From Nipponacmea schrenckii (lineage: Eukaryota; Mollusca; Gastropoda; Lottiidae), in NCBI GenBank assembly GCA_030562195.1, contig JAUJPP010000012.1, positions 11,346,001 to 11,410,000 of the forward strand: 64,000 nt of DNA, given 5' to 3'. A program made the position numbers and the translations under genes. The notes under the pieces are model-generated. The model saw only the letters and a program-made list of their open reading frames with translations, did no database searches and had not been told where the DNA came from. Position 1 is the stretch's first letter. Every line of letters starts with the position of its first letter. This document shows, one piece after another, positions 10,575 to 21,000 of the stretch.

Positions 10575-10750
10575 TGTTAGATAATTGACATTATAGTGGT
10601 CTGAACAGTACCAGAGTTATCTCCCTTTAGGATATCTATGAATGCATATAATCTATAATGGAATCAGGATGGAAATCAGAAAAACAACACACTGTATCAT
10701 GGCTGACTAATAAATATAATTCATATAAAACATTCCCTCATTTTATGACA
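10575..10750 (+). repeat. 3' LTR of element 2
   Basis: 176 bp, TGTTAG...TGACA, followed by the target duplication CGTGG at 10751-10755. Compared with the 5' LTR it has several substitutions and small indels. Confidence 0.92.
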
Positions 10751-10861
10751 CGTGGTTAAAAATTAGGTCACACAAGTACAGGTCATGTAGTTAATAACGG
10801 AGAGGGCATTTCAGAATGTAGTCCGAATGTCTCAACTGTAAATGTATGATAAAATCATTAC

Positions 10862-10960
10862 ACCAACTAGAAAACTAGGACTTTAAAATAAGACCCAACT
10901 TTGTTTTATAGTTGGGTCTTTGTTTTATAGAGTCTTAGGTCTTCGTTTTATAGAAACCCT
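10862..10960. repeat. Palindrome-rich repeat related to 4711-4835
   Basis: AGACCCAACT and AGTTGGGTCT form a perfect 10-bp inverted pair around TTGTTTTAT, followed by GGTCTTCGTTTTATAG, the reverse of the AAAACGAAGACC core. It could fold as a hairpin. Confidence 0.6.
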
Positions 10961-11724
10961 GCTCTATGTGTAACATTACTGTATTGAATATTATGTATTT
11001 ATGGTCTGCATAAGTGGTAAGAAAAATATTTTTTAGAATAGGGATAGACAAATAATATAGACAGAACAAGTACAGGTATAGGAGGGTTATTCAAGTTTTT
11101 AAATTAATTAAAAGAGCTTTGGTCTAGTATAACGTATAATACCCTATCTTGGACGCAAGGTATGATTATATGCATAATGCAATCTATGTTTATTTGACCT
11201 TGGGGTATCCATATCATTCTAATAATATTATGTTAATCACTACCAATTATGCTTAATAGGGCACTCTATTTGCATATCAGATTCTGTGTTCCAGATCATC
11301 TCCTGGTGACATGGATATTGTAAATAACGAAATGTGAAATAACTTCATAAATTCCAAATGGAGAAAAGCGAACAGCGACTACTACTGCAAGTAAAAAGCT
11401 AATACTACACACAACATATTTACTTGTATATCAATGACCGATATGCATTGAAGAAATAAGCTATATTTAGATGTAATGTCAGGTCATTGTCAAATGTTTG
11501 CAACCCGAAAGAAAACATTTTGTGTCACAATAATATGCGTTTTTATATGAATTTATAAATTTCACTGACATCTACATGTAATAAGATGATTCCAGAAGGT
11601 TGTCTATGTAAACCTGTACACCAGAAAGAAACATCATCACTAGGCTATTGACTAGTCATATTGAAAATTGAACGATTTTGAGAAATTGTAGTTGTTTACC
11701 CCATTAATTATAATAAATTAGTGA
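10961..11724. other. Intergenic sequence with no feature seen
   Basis: AT-rich sequence with no long open frame, terminal repeat or tandem array that I can support. Confidence 0.5.
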
Positions 11725-13965
11725 ATGTGGTCATTGGTTGTTGTTATTGAATGGGGTCATTGGTTGTTATTGAATGGGACTATTGGTTGTTGTTTGTGTA
11801 TATGGTCATTGGTTGTTGTTATTGAATGGGACTATTGGTTGTTGTTATTGAATGGGGCCATTGGTTGTTGTTATTGAATGGGACTTTTGGTTGTTGTCAT
11901 TGAATGGGACTATTGGTTGTTGTTAGTGAATGGGACTATTGGTTGTTGTTAGTGAATGGGACTATTGGTTGTTGTTAGGGAGTTGTTAGTGAATTGGACT
12001 ATTGGTTGTTGTTTGTGTATACGGCCATTGGTTGTTGTTTGTGTATATGGCCATTGGTTGTTGTTAGTGAATGGGACTATTGGTTGTTGTTTGTGTATAT
12101 GGCCATTGGTTGTTGATAATTAATGGGGCCATTGGTTGTTGTTTGTGTATATGGCCATTGGTTGTTGTTTGTGAATGGGACTATTGGTTGTTGTTTGTGT
12201 GTATGGCCATTGGTTGTTGTTTGTGTATATGGCCATTGGTTGTTGTTTGTGTATATGGCCATTGGTTGTTGTTTGTGAATGGGACTATTGGTTGTTGTTT
12301 GTGTATATGGCCATTGGTTGTTGTTTGTGCATGGGACTGTTGGTTGTTGTTATTGAATGGGGCCATTGGTTGTTGTTACTGAATGGGGCCATTGGTTGTG
12401 GTTAGTGAATGGGACTATTGGTTTTTGTTATTGAATGGGGCCGTTGGTAGTTGTTTGTGTATATGGCCATTGGTTGTTGATAATGAATGGGGCCATTGGT
12501 TGTTGTCTGTTTATATGGCCATTGGTTGTTGTTAATGAATGGGACTATTGGTTGTTGTTAATGAATGGGACTATTAGTTGTTGTTAGTGAATGGGACTTT
12601 GGTTGTTGTTATTGAATGGGACTATTGCTTGTTTTTATTGAATGGGGCCGTTGGTAGTTGTTTGTGTATATGGCCATTGGTTGTTGTTTGTGTATATGGC
12701 CATTGGTTGTTGTTTGTGTATATGGCCATTGGTTGTTTTTAGTGAATTGGACTATTGGTTGTTGTTTGTGTGTATGGCCATTGGTTGTTGTTTGTGTATA
12801 TGGCCATTGGTTGTTGTTAGTGAATAGGACTATTGGTTGTTGTTATTGAATGGGGCCGTTGGTTGTTGTTTTTGTATATGGCCATTGGTTGTTGTTAATG
12901 AATGGGACTATTGGTTGTTGTTTATGAATGGGACTATTGGTTGTTGTTAATGAATGGGACTATTGGTTGTTGTTGTTAATGAACGGGACTATTGGTTGTT
13001 GTTATTGAATGGGGCCATTGGTTGTTGTTAATGAATGAGACTATTGGTTGTTGTTAATGAATGGGACTATTGGTTGTTGTTATTGAATGGGACTATTGGT
13101 TGTTGTTAATGAATGGGACTATTGGTTGTTGTTAGTGAATGGGACTATGGTTGTTGTTATTGAATGGGTCCATTAGTTGTTGATAATGGATGGGGCCATT
13201 GGTTGTTGTTATTGAATGAGGCCATTGGTTGTTGTTAATGAATGGGACTATTGGTTGTTGTTAATGAATGTGACTATTGGTTGTTGTTAGTGAATGTGAC
13301 TATTGGTTGTTGTTAATGAATTGGGCCATTGGTTGTTGTTATTGAATGGGGCCATTGGTTGTTGTTTGTGTATATTGCCTTTAGTTGTTGTTAATGAATG
13401 GGACTATTGGTTGTTGTTAATGAATGGGACTATTGGTTGTTTTAAATGAATGGGACTATTGGTTGTTGTTAGTGAATGGGACTATTGGTTGTTAGTGAAT
13501 GGGACTATTGGTTGTTGTTAGTGAATGGGACTATTGGTTGTTAGATAATGGGACTATTGGTTGTTGTTAGTGAATGGAACTATTAGTTGTTGTTAGTGAA
13601 TGGGACTATTAGTTGTTGTTAATGAATGGGACTATTGGTTGCTGTAAATGAATGGGACTATTGGTTGTTGTTAGTGAATGGGACTATTGGTTGTTGTTAG
13701 TGAATGGGATTATTGGTTGTTGTTAGAGGGTCGTTAGTGAATGGGACTATTGGTTGTTGTTTGTGTATATGGCCATTGGTTGTTGTTTGTGTATATGACC
13801 ATTAGTTGTTGTTAATGAATGGGGAAATTGGTTGTTGTTTGTGTATATGGCCATTGGTTGTTGTTTGTGTATATGGCAATTGGTTTTTGTTTGTAAATAT
13901 GGCCATTGGTTGTTGTTTGTGAATAGGACCATTTTTATTTTTAGTGAATAGGGTCGTTGGTTACT
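11725..13965. repeat. 2.2-kb minisatellite, unit about 26 bp (ATTGGTTGTTGTTAGTGAATGGGACT)
   Basis: There are roughly 80-85 imperfect copies. Two variants are interspersed: one with GAATGGGACTATTGG, the other with TATATGGCCATTGG followed by TTGTTGTTTGTG. Runs of like variants occur together, suggesting amplification of blocks. Both strands contain long open frames rich in C/V/W/L (plus) or N/Q/T (minus). These follow from the repeat's composition and are not genes. Confidence 0.95.
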
Positions 13966-15066
13966 GTATATAATGAATATGTATGAAGTTTGGTACGACA
14001 TTATGAGGAGTGTTTTAACTAAATCAAATTTCCCATTTTATCATAGTAGGTGGGAAAAGATCAAAATGTGGACTTGGGAAATAGAATGAAGATTTGGGTG
14101 AAAATGCAAAAATGCTCTAGTTAATAAAGTTGCATAATTAAGTAAGAAACAAATAACAAAAGAACAAAAGCGAAACATTGATAATTTGGAAGTTTGTACT
14201 AGAAACGCGTAGGATATATGTGTTACACCATAAACCTACTTTTTATTTTTAAAAGTACTCTTACTAACCTTCGACAATTACCTTCTCACGAATTTCTAAG
14301 TATTTTTGTTTTGCTTCAAACATGTCAACTAAATTCACAGTATTTCAAAAGATAAAAAAGTACTGTATTACCTGATTTGAATGATTCAACTTATAGCCAT
14401 GTGTATTAAGTATTAAATGTGGTTTGTGTGTCAAATCAGCTGATCGTATCAAATATGAAGGACGTTAAGTAAAGGCCAAGATAACCTTTAAGTCATCTGA
14501 TTTTATATTTGTTTTATCGCCCGTATAAAAAATATCGCCTGTCATTTCAAATCACCGGTGTGGACAGGATAGTGTATAATATGTTCCCCCTTCACCCCAA
14601 TGACAAATATAAATTTGTTTCATATCCTAATAAACGTTTTCACTTAGAAAAAAAAGTCGAAATTACAAACAACATTTGCGATTTTTGCAAATATGATATG
14701 TATAATTAGAGTAAAGGTAAGACATCAGCTCATTGACCTCAATCTCGTCTTCCAGATCACCTGGCTGACACTATCTCACAAGTCAGTGACGACTATAATT
14801 AATGCAAGAATGACTAGATTGAGGTCCAAGAAGGAAGTGCGCTCTCTAACCCGTCTAAAGGGCTTTTCATTCCCTAAAGTGGTTGAAAAAACTGTGAATC
14901 GGGAGAGAACCACAACGAATAAGTAGAATAAATGAGCTTCGATTTAATATTTTATTTATGTCCCGATGGAGTAAAAATATTACTGAACGGAAGAAGTCAA
15001 GGACATAATGAACAGAATCGTTTATTACTGATATTTTAAGCTAAGTGGCAACAATTTAAATAAACG
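13966..15066. other. Intergenic sequence with no confident feature
   Basis: AT-rich. Short frames at 14509-14709 and 14693-14926 show no recognisable domain, initiation context or splice structure. Confidence 0.45.
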
Positions 15067-15234
15067 TTTATTAAAAATAATAATAATAATAAACTCTTTA
15101 TTTTACATGGGTCAGAATTAGGCCCAATACACAAGGACATGGTCCTGTCTCACATTCAGCCCATGGGGCAATACATTGGAAAAAAAAAAAAAAAAAAAGA
15201 AAAAAAAAAGAAAAAAAAAAAAGAAAATAAAATC

Positions 15235-15720
15235 GAAAATACATAATATGTCAATATACAATTCGTCTGAAATACTAAAAATACACAAGTACATGTGTAT
15301 CAAATGGACAGAGATATATGTTCCGGCGATCAAGTACATGACCACAAATAAATATACAATACTCCACGTACAATTTGTTTAAAAATACACAAGTACATGT
15401 GCATGAATGGACAGATTTTCAACCTACAATTTGTTTATAAAATGGATGTAATATATAGTTCCCGCGGCCATGCACACGACCGCAAAAAATCACGTATTAT
15501 TTCAACGTACAATTTATTTTCAAATACACAATTACATGTGTAAATAATGGACAGATTTATCTTCCGGTGATCAAGTACATGACAGCAAAAACCATATATC
15601 ATTTCAATGTACAATTAGTTTTAAAATACACAAGTACATGTGTATAAAATGGACAGATTCATCATTCTGCGATCAAGTACATGACCACAAAAACCAAGGG
15701 ATAGACAAGTACATCTGCAT
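15235..15720. repeat. VNTR with conserved AAATACACAAGTACATGTG...ATGGACAGA core
   Basis: About five imperfect units of irregular spacing (some 60-110 bp) share ACAAGTACATGTG, a following ATGGACAGAT block and GATCAAGTACATGAC. ACATGTACTTG reads on the other strand, and ACATGT is palindromic. Confidence 0.7.
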
Positions 15721-16134
15721 GAGACGATCAGACATCAAAACATACATATAAAAAAAAAAAAAAAAAAGAAAAAAAAAAGAAAAAAAGAAAAAAGAATTGC
15801 CAAAGCGTCAGTGCATGTGCTGCGAGCGGGCTACCCAACCCTACTCCATTTTATGTTCTTATTTTCTATGGAGGGGGAGGTAGGATTTGTCCATGCTCAA
15901 GACCAGCTTTAAGGATGTTTACTCATCCCCCGACAGTAGTAATTTAGATTTTCAAAATGGTTCAAGATAGGCCAAAATAGAATTGTTGGTGGTGATATAC
16001 CTGTGGGAAAGGGAAAAATAAAATTAATAAATTACTTAAATCATTAAATCATGGAGAAACACAATTGTTAAGATAGCCATCAGCAAGTAATCCTATAGTT
16101 GGTGAAAAGAATACCCGTGTAACAGGAAGTATGC

Positions 16135-16524
16135 TTATGTTAATGAAAGATTACCAAGAATCATCCTTCGAAAAGTCTTAAAATCTGATGCTGATTTAAT
16201 ATTTTCGTCTAGACCATTCCATAAAATTGATCCTTTGTATTTAATACTTTGTTTAATCAAATTGATTCGTGGTTTTTGCACCACAAGTTTTGAATTTATG
16301 CTAGAATAAGGCGTCTGTTTATAGCTAAAGAGGCTTGAAAGGTAGGAAGGAGACAAGTTGTTCAGAATTTTATACATAAATTTATACGAATTAAAATTAT
16401 GCCTGGTTTTAATGTCAAAAATATTAAGCCTTTTAAGATTCAGTGACAAATCAGTATTATACTTAGAACCAAGAATTAATCTAAAAGCAATTTTTTTTAA
16501 GGAAATAAAACAAAATTTGTTCAT
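16135..16524 (-). pseudogene. C-terminal fragment of a LINE reverse-transcriptase ORF
   Basis: A 129-codon antisense frame. The order RLILGSKYNTDL, NFNSYKFMYKILNNLSPSYL, then LWNGLDENIKSASDFKTFRR matches the region between the RT domain and the stop in CR1/Jockey-like LINEs (MYKIL-----P-YL and LWN-L-------S---FK patterns). The polymerase catalytic box is not present. It differs clearly from the LINE fragment at 3472-3840, so two families are represented. Confidence 0.72.
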
Positions 16525-16920
16525 TTGTAGCCATGTTTATTTAATTGCAATTATCTACACAGAGTAAATGTATTACTACGAAGTTCGTCTCATACTTTGA
16601 CTGCAATAGCCACTATTCTTGTATCCTGGAATGCATTGATTTGATTAGATTGTACGCCGATTAATACAACCAATTAGAGCCCTCGGATGAAAGACTGTAA
16701 ACATTATGACTTTTTGTTCAAGACTTTCAGTCAAGAGCTCTGAATGACTGTATTAGTTCTGAATTCAATCGTTACATTTTCCATGATTCCATGATACAAA
16801 AACTGTTGGCAATGCAGGTATTAAGACGAAGTTGAACATGTATATATCCAAACGTTGCTTTAGAAACAAGGTAATAGCTTAGCACTGAAGAAATGTATAA
16901 AAGAACCGGGGCTCAAGCCA

Positions 16921-17202
16921 CTAACACGTATTGAATGCATGCCATGACGATAAGCAGTCATTTGGGCACACGCATTTAAAGCACGGGTCAGTTAAACATG
17001 TTATTTTAAGCACACTGTCAAAAAAGCACATAGATTTAGGCATACCTTCAATCAGGCACATCACATAATCAATCAAAATGTCCTTTACGCACACCTGACC
17101 AATGGCTCCACAGGGTAAATTCCGAATTCCCGAACAGTCAGAAAAGTCTAAAACAATCGGAACTAAATTTCCTCCATAGGTTGTACACAATTTGAAGATC
17201 AA
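16921..17202 (-). CDS. Cysteine-rich open frame, possible exon of a secreted protein (uncertain)
   Basis: A 93-codon minus-strand frame has about twelve cysteines, ending with a cluster CFKCVCPNDC and a stop. It has no in-frame ATG at its start, so if real it would be a last exon entered by splicing. GTTTTAG near 17148 is one possible acceptor. The density of cysteines is unlike the AT-rich surroundings. About 0.6 kb upstream on the same strand is a CpG-rich block with a candidate first exon (17779-17890). I do not recognise the family. A chance frame or an old mobile-element remnant remains possible. Confidence 0.3.
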   Translation of the reverse strand: MIFKLCTTYGGNLVPIVLDFSDCSGIRNLPCGAIGQVCVKDILIDYVMCLIEGMPKSMCFFDSVLKITCLTDPCFKCVCPNDCLSSWHAFNTC

Positions 17203-17778
17203 AACATTTTACATTTAGTCCGTGCTATTTTTAGAAATCCTCTTTCTCTCTCCCTTTCGGGGTTTTTACATGCCCATTTTGGAATAATAATTGTTTGTCA
17301 GGATTTGAAATCTTAAATGCCATTTTTTTTTCAGAATATCTGAGATATTTTATTGGTAGAAGGTTATTTCTAAATATAGTGGTTTTGTGTGCAGTGACAT
17401 TCAAGTGGATGTTGATAAAATGTAGTGGTCTACTTTCATTTTGACTCGTTCAAAATTTTCATGGTCATGCTATATTGAATTTTTGTACAAAAAACAAGTA
17501 TTGGCCAGGCATTCATGTGACATATTGGAAAGTTTTCAGTGATATTTCTGGAATAAGTTATAGATGGTTGAAATTCGTGATTAAACATGGAAACAGATGG
17601 CAAAAATATTACCGGACTCCTAGGAAAATTAAGATTATATATTTAAATTTAGTCCGAAACTTTCTGACTCTATTCCCAGCCTCTGATGGCTATTAAGACA
17701 GTCAAAAAAACTAGGCACTAAAAACTTTGGATTGTCCGCATCTCCGCGGGTGCGGGGGTTTTAAACGTATTTACATAC

Positions 17779-17900
17779 CTCGAATCCACCAAACCTCGAT
17801 TTATCCCCCTAAACCACTCATGTCAAGTCTATGGTTGCGTCAAAGTTTTTTTCAAGAATTTCAATCGCTCAGCCGCCATTTCAAATTGCGCGCGCATCCA
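17779..17900 (-). promoter_or_regulatory. CpG-rich candidate promoter and first exon
   Basis: Within AT-rich surroundings, 17730-17930 is rich in CpG. On the minus strand GAAATGGCGGC (near 17882-17872) matches the YY1-type element found just downstream of TATA-less start sites, and TGCGCGCGCATC nearby resembles an NRF1 site. The ATG at 17879-17877 opens a 16-codon frame, and a strong donor CGAG/GTATGT lies at 17779/17778. This looks like a minus-strand first exon. The rest of the transcript is not established. Confidence 0.35.
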
Positions 17901-18086
17901 AAATATCCGGAGTAATGTCCAAAGCTCACCGTCAAAATTTGACATGTGTGGGCAAATAAAAATAAAATTTGATTAAAAATGTCAACATTTTTTTTTAAAA
18001 ATAAACTATATACATATAAACATAATTATACAATTTCCAATCCTTTGTCCAATTCTTTTGGGCAATTCAATATTCCCACTGTAACT

Positions 18087-21000
18087 CTAAGCACGCTTGT
18101 CCAGTGAGTCACTAGAGGTCCTTCTCCTTGAATCAGCAAGGCTCTTACTATATATACGTCTTTTAACAAGTGGTTCAAATATTAATATTATAGCACTAAT
18201 TAATAAGCAGGCACCAAGAAACTGAAAGCATGAATTATATGTACCAGTTAAATCTTTTAATCCACCTGAAAAGACAATAATAGTTGATTTATAATGATAT
18301 ACAGTCTTAAACAACTAGGAGATAAGGTGGAGAACAATTTTAACCGTTTCGGTAGTAAATGGCTTCAAACTGTGATTAACACGATTTTTTCGAGTGAGCG
18401 AATCTAAGAGCCGTATGCTATGTCATACGAGTCTCGAAAGATAAAATGCAAGAATGTCTAGGAAATAAGCCTTGTTCATAATAACCTTACTATATGTTGA
18501 TATAAACTATGTTAACAATATTCTAGAAATCCGTTACACTTTCCATGGTGTGAAATATGGTCATTCTATTTATCGTAGAGTAGAATCTGTTTAGTTGCTT
18601 GTAAAGTTACATACTAAATTAAAATCTTTGAATTCCCAGGCAAAACCCTTTATTCGCTGTTGGTAGCTCTGATTAATTTGCATTACTCAAAGGAAACAAT
18701 GTTTCAGAACACAGTGAATATAATAATGGTTAACCCAGTAGCCATGACTGGCATTTCTTAAATCAGACAAATAAAATGAAGTAATACCTGCAGCTGGAAA
18801 TAGGACAAATGAAGACACACCGTGAAATATTTGAACAAAGCCAAATATTTTACCAAAGTTATCTATGTGCATAATATCGATAAGAAGCACAGCCAACAGT
18901 GTAAAATAACTACCGCCAAATATTCCGTATAAACACGATAGCGCCATCAAAGTAGCGAAGTCATTGAAATAACTAATGAATTGAAACACAGTTCCCAAAA
19001 CAATCAACGAACATATCACAATATGCTGAGCTTTTATATATCTAAACTCTATAATGATTCCAGGAACAATTCGAAATATGACATCCAAGCCACCAATAAC
19101 ACTAAGAAGCACCGATGATTGGTATTCACTAAGTCCATTTTCTTGTGCTAATGGCGGGATATAGGTCTCGGCCATCACCAACCCAGTTCGTCCAAAAGCA
19201 GTAAATCCAGCAATAAACCAAAACATTGGATTTTTGAATAATTTCAGATCCAGTAGATTTTTACACTTCTTAATAAATGATTTTTTACGCTGACCAGAGA
19301 CGTCAAGTTCAATTAACTCTTCAGTATTATATTTCAAACATGAACTACTCGCAAAGATGAAGGAGCTTGTTCCAGTTATATTCAGTTCACTCACTGATGC
19401 GATTGGGTAATGGTCAAGTATACTGGTCGACAGCGAGAGAGACTTTAAAGGCGAATCTTCTAGTTCGTGGATTGCCTTTTCGGAATAACATTTAGAGTGT
19501 GTTTCAAGGATCATCGATCGTTGACTGGATGTCCAAACCAATATCTTGTTAAATTCAGAATTGCAATCGCGTCGAGGCGTTAATTCATCTACAAGATCAC
19601 ATTCGATGGAAACCATGTCGCTTTGTTTTTGACTGGGATGCGGTGATTTTTCATAATTTCTCGAGATATCATGGTATTCCGATTCTAAACTTTGATTATC
19701 ATTGCATATATCTTCCACCACATCGTCATATTTTCTTGTCTGGACGATTGATATTGGCTTTTCTGATGGCTCATACGCTTCTATCAACGAACTTTCGTCC
19801 GTCGATTTATCCAATCCTGACAGATTATTTGACTTTTCGTAAGTTTGAGAGGTGGGGTTTGTGTATAGAGTCGCACACAGAATAGCTAAAGACATAATAG
19901 CACTAAAGATCAACAAAGTGTTTTGAAGAGAAACATTTTCTAGCAGACTTGAAATGATCAAAGGTGTTGTCATTCCGCCGGCACTGATTCCGGCACTAGA
20001 TATAGCAAAGGCCAGGCCTCTTTTCTTCTTAAAGTGTCTTGATATTAAAACGAACATGGGTCCAAATGAAAATGCATAACCAATACCTGTAAATAAATGA
20101 AAATATATTCATACTATCCTAAGAAGGGAAAACATTTTCTGCAACATGAAGCTCAGGGGCGTATCACGTTCGAAAAGCTATTACTTACTTATTACTCTTA
20201 TACCTTGACTCCAATAGCCACTTTTATTGTATCATGAGTAAAAGCGATGCCATTGGACTGTGAGACAGATTATAAACACAACGGCTTATTGTTTATTTCT
20301 GTCAAACCAAATTGCTATATAGGAAATAAGAATCGTGTTCTGTACTAGGGTGTTTTCTATAATTTGTGGTACAATGACGGTGGTATAAGCCTCAGTATGA
20401 AAATTATGAGTGTTATGTGGATTCAATGCGGATCGCTTTCAAAAGTCAGGGTGAAATTATTTTTCAAAATGCTTGAAATTTAGAACATGAGGTCCAGTGC
20501 AACGAGACGTCGTTAAAATCGCTGGTTCCTTACATCTCATGCTTCTTTGGTCCTGGTCTCATATATGTTGACAATTGAAAAAGTTTCAATTTTATGAATG
20601 ATTTATACTTACCAGTCTGGAATATACTTATAGCGTATCTGTTTTGTACAACTCTCTTAAAACCACCAAGAGATTTAATTGGTTATCCCCCTTCCCTTGA
20701 TCTGTACTATTCTTCAGTTCGTAGACATGAAACACATAAGCTCTTCTACAACCTACCTACCGACAAAAACTCCTCTGGGAATGATGGTAGGTAATAGGAC
20801 TGGTAAGTATAACTCATTCATAAAATTGAAACTTGAAAACCAAATTTTCATTTTCATTTCATTCGTTATACTTATCAGTCTGGAATAAATTCAAATTCAT
20901 ATTCCAAAGCAGTACATCCAGAACAAGTTGGTGGAGGGGGAATTTAAAAGAAAAAAAAAACTCGTATATATTCAAAAAACCAACTTTAATTCTCTACATT

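Larger units (their letters stand above)
4906..10750 (+). mobile_element. Ty3/gypsy retrotransposon (element 2), full-length but defective, with CGTGG target duplication
   Basis: The boundaries are well supported. Both ends carry similar LTRs that begin TGTTAG and end TGACA (4906-5075 and 10575-10750). The five bases CGTGG flank the element at 4901-4905 and 10751-10755. A tRNA-Leu primer binding site, Gag, protease, RT, RNase H, integrase and a polypurine tract follow in gypsy order. The interior contains a MITE (6806-7246) and a large repeat insert (about 8082-9545). The LTRs differ by several substitutions and small indels, so the insertion is not recent. LTR size and primer tRNA recall the Steamer element of the clam Mya arenaria. 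That resemblance is from memory. Confidence 0.93.
15072..16530 (-). mobile_element. Antisense LINE fragment with tandem-repeat 3' region
   Basis: On the minus strand a reverse-transcriptase C-terminal frame (16135-16524) is followed by a long untranslated stretch. That stretch contains A-rich tracts (plus strand 15179-15225 and 15750-15796), a VNTR of ACACAAGTACATGTG units (about 15240-15720), and finally an (AAT)n stretch at 15077-15091 that could be the tail. The outer limits are approximate, and whether the whole stretch is one element is inference. Confidence 0.55.

Noticed and set aside
11725..13965. Regular repetition that could look like a CRISPR array
   Set aside because: Units abut with no unique spacers, the sequence is clearly animal, and no cas-like genes are present. 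The same applies to the arrays at 24.5, 36.4, 43.8 and 60.4 kb.
12071..14001. Several long open frames on both strands within the 26-bp array
   Set aside because: They are products of a stop-poor tandem repeat and appear in multiple frames and both strands at once.
15118..15382. Poly-Lys and poly-Phe frames at 15.2 kb
   Set aside because: They are translations of an A-tract on either strand.
16590..16760. A possible tRNA or SINE promoter near the shared repeat at 16.6 and 20.2 kb
   Set aside because: No convincing box A/box B pair or cloverleaf could be drawn, so only the similarity is reported.
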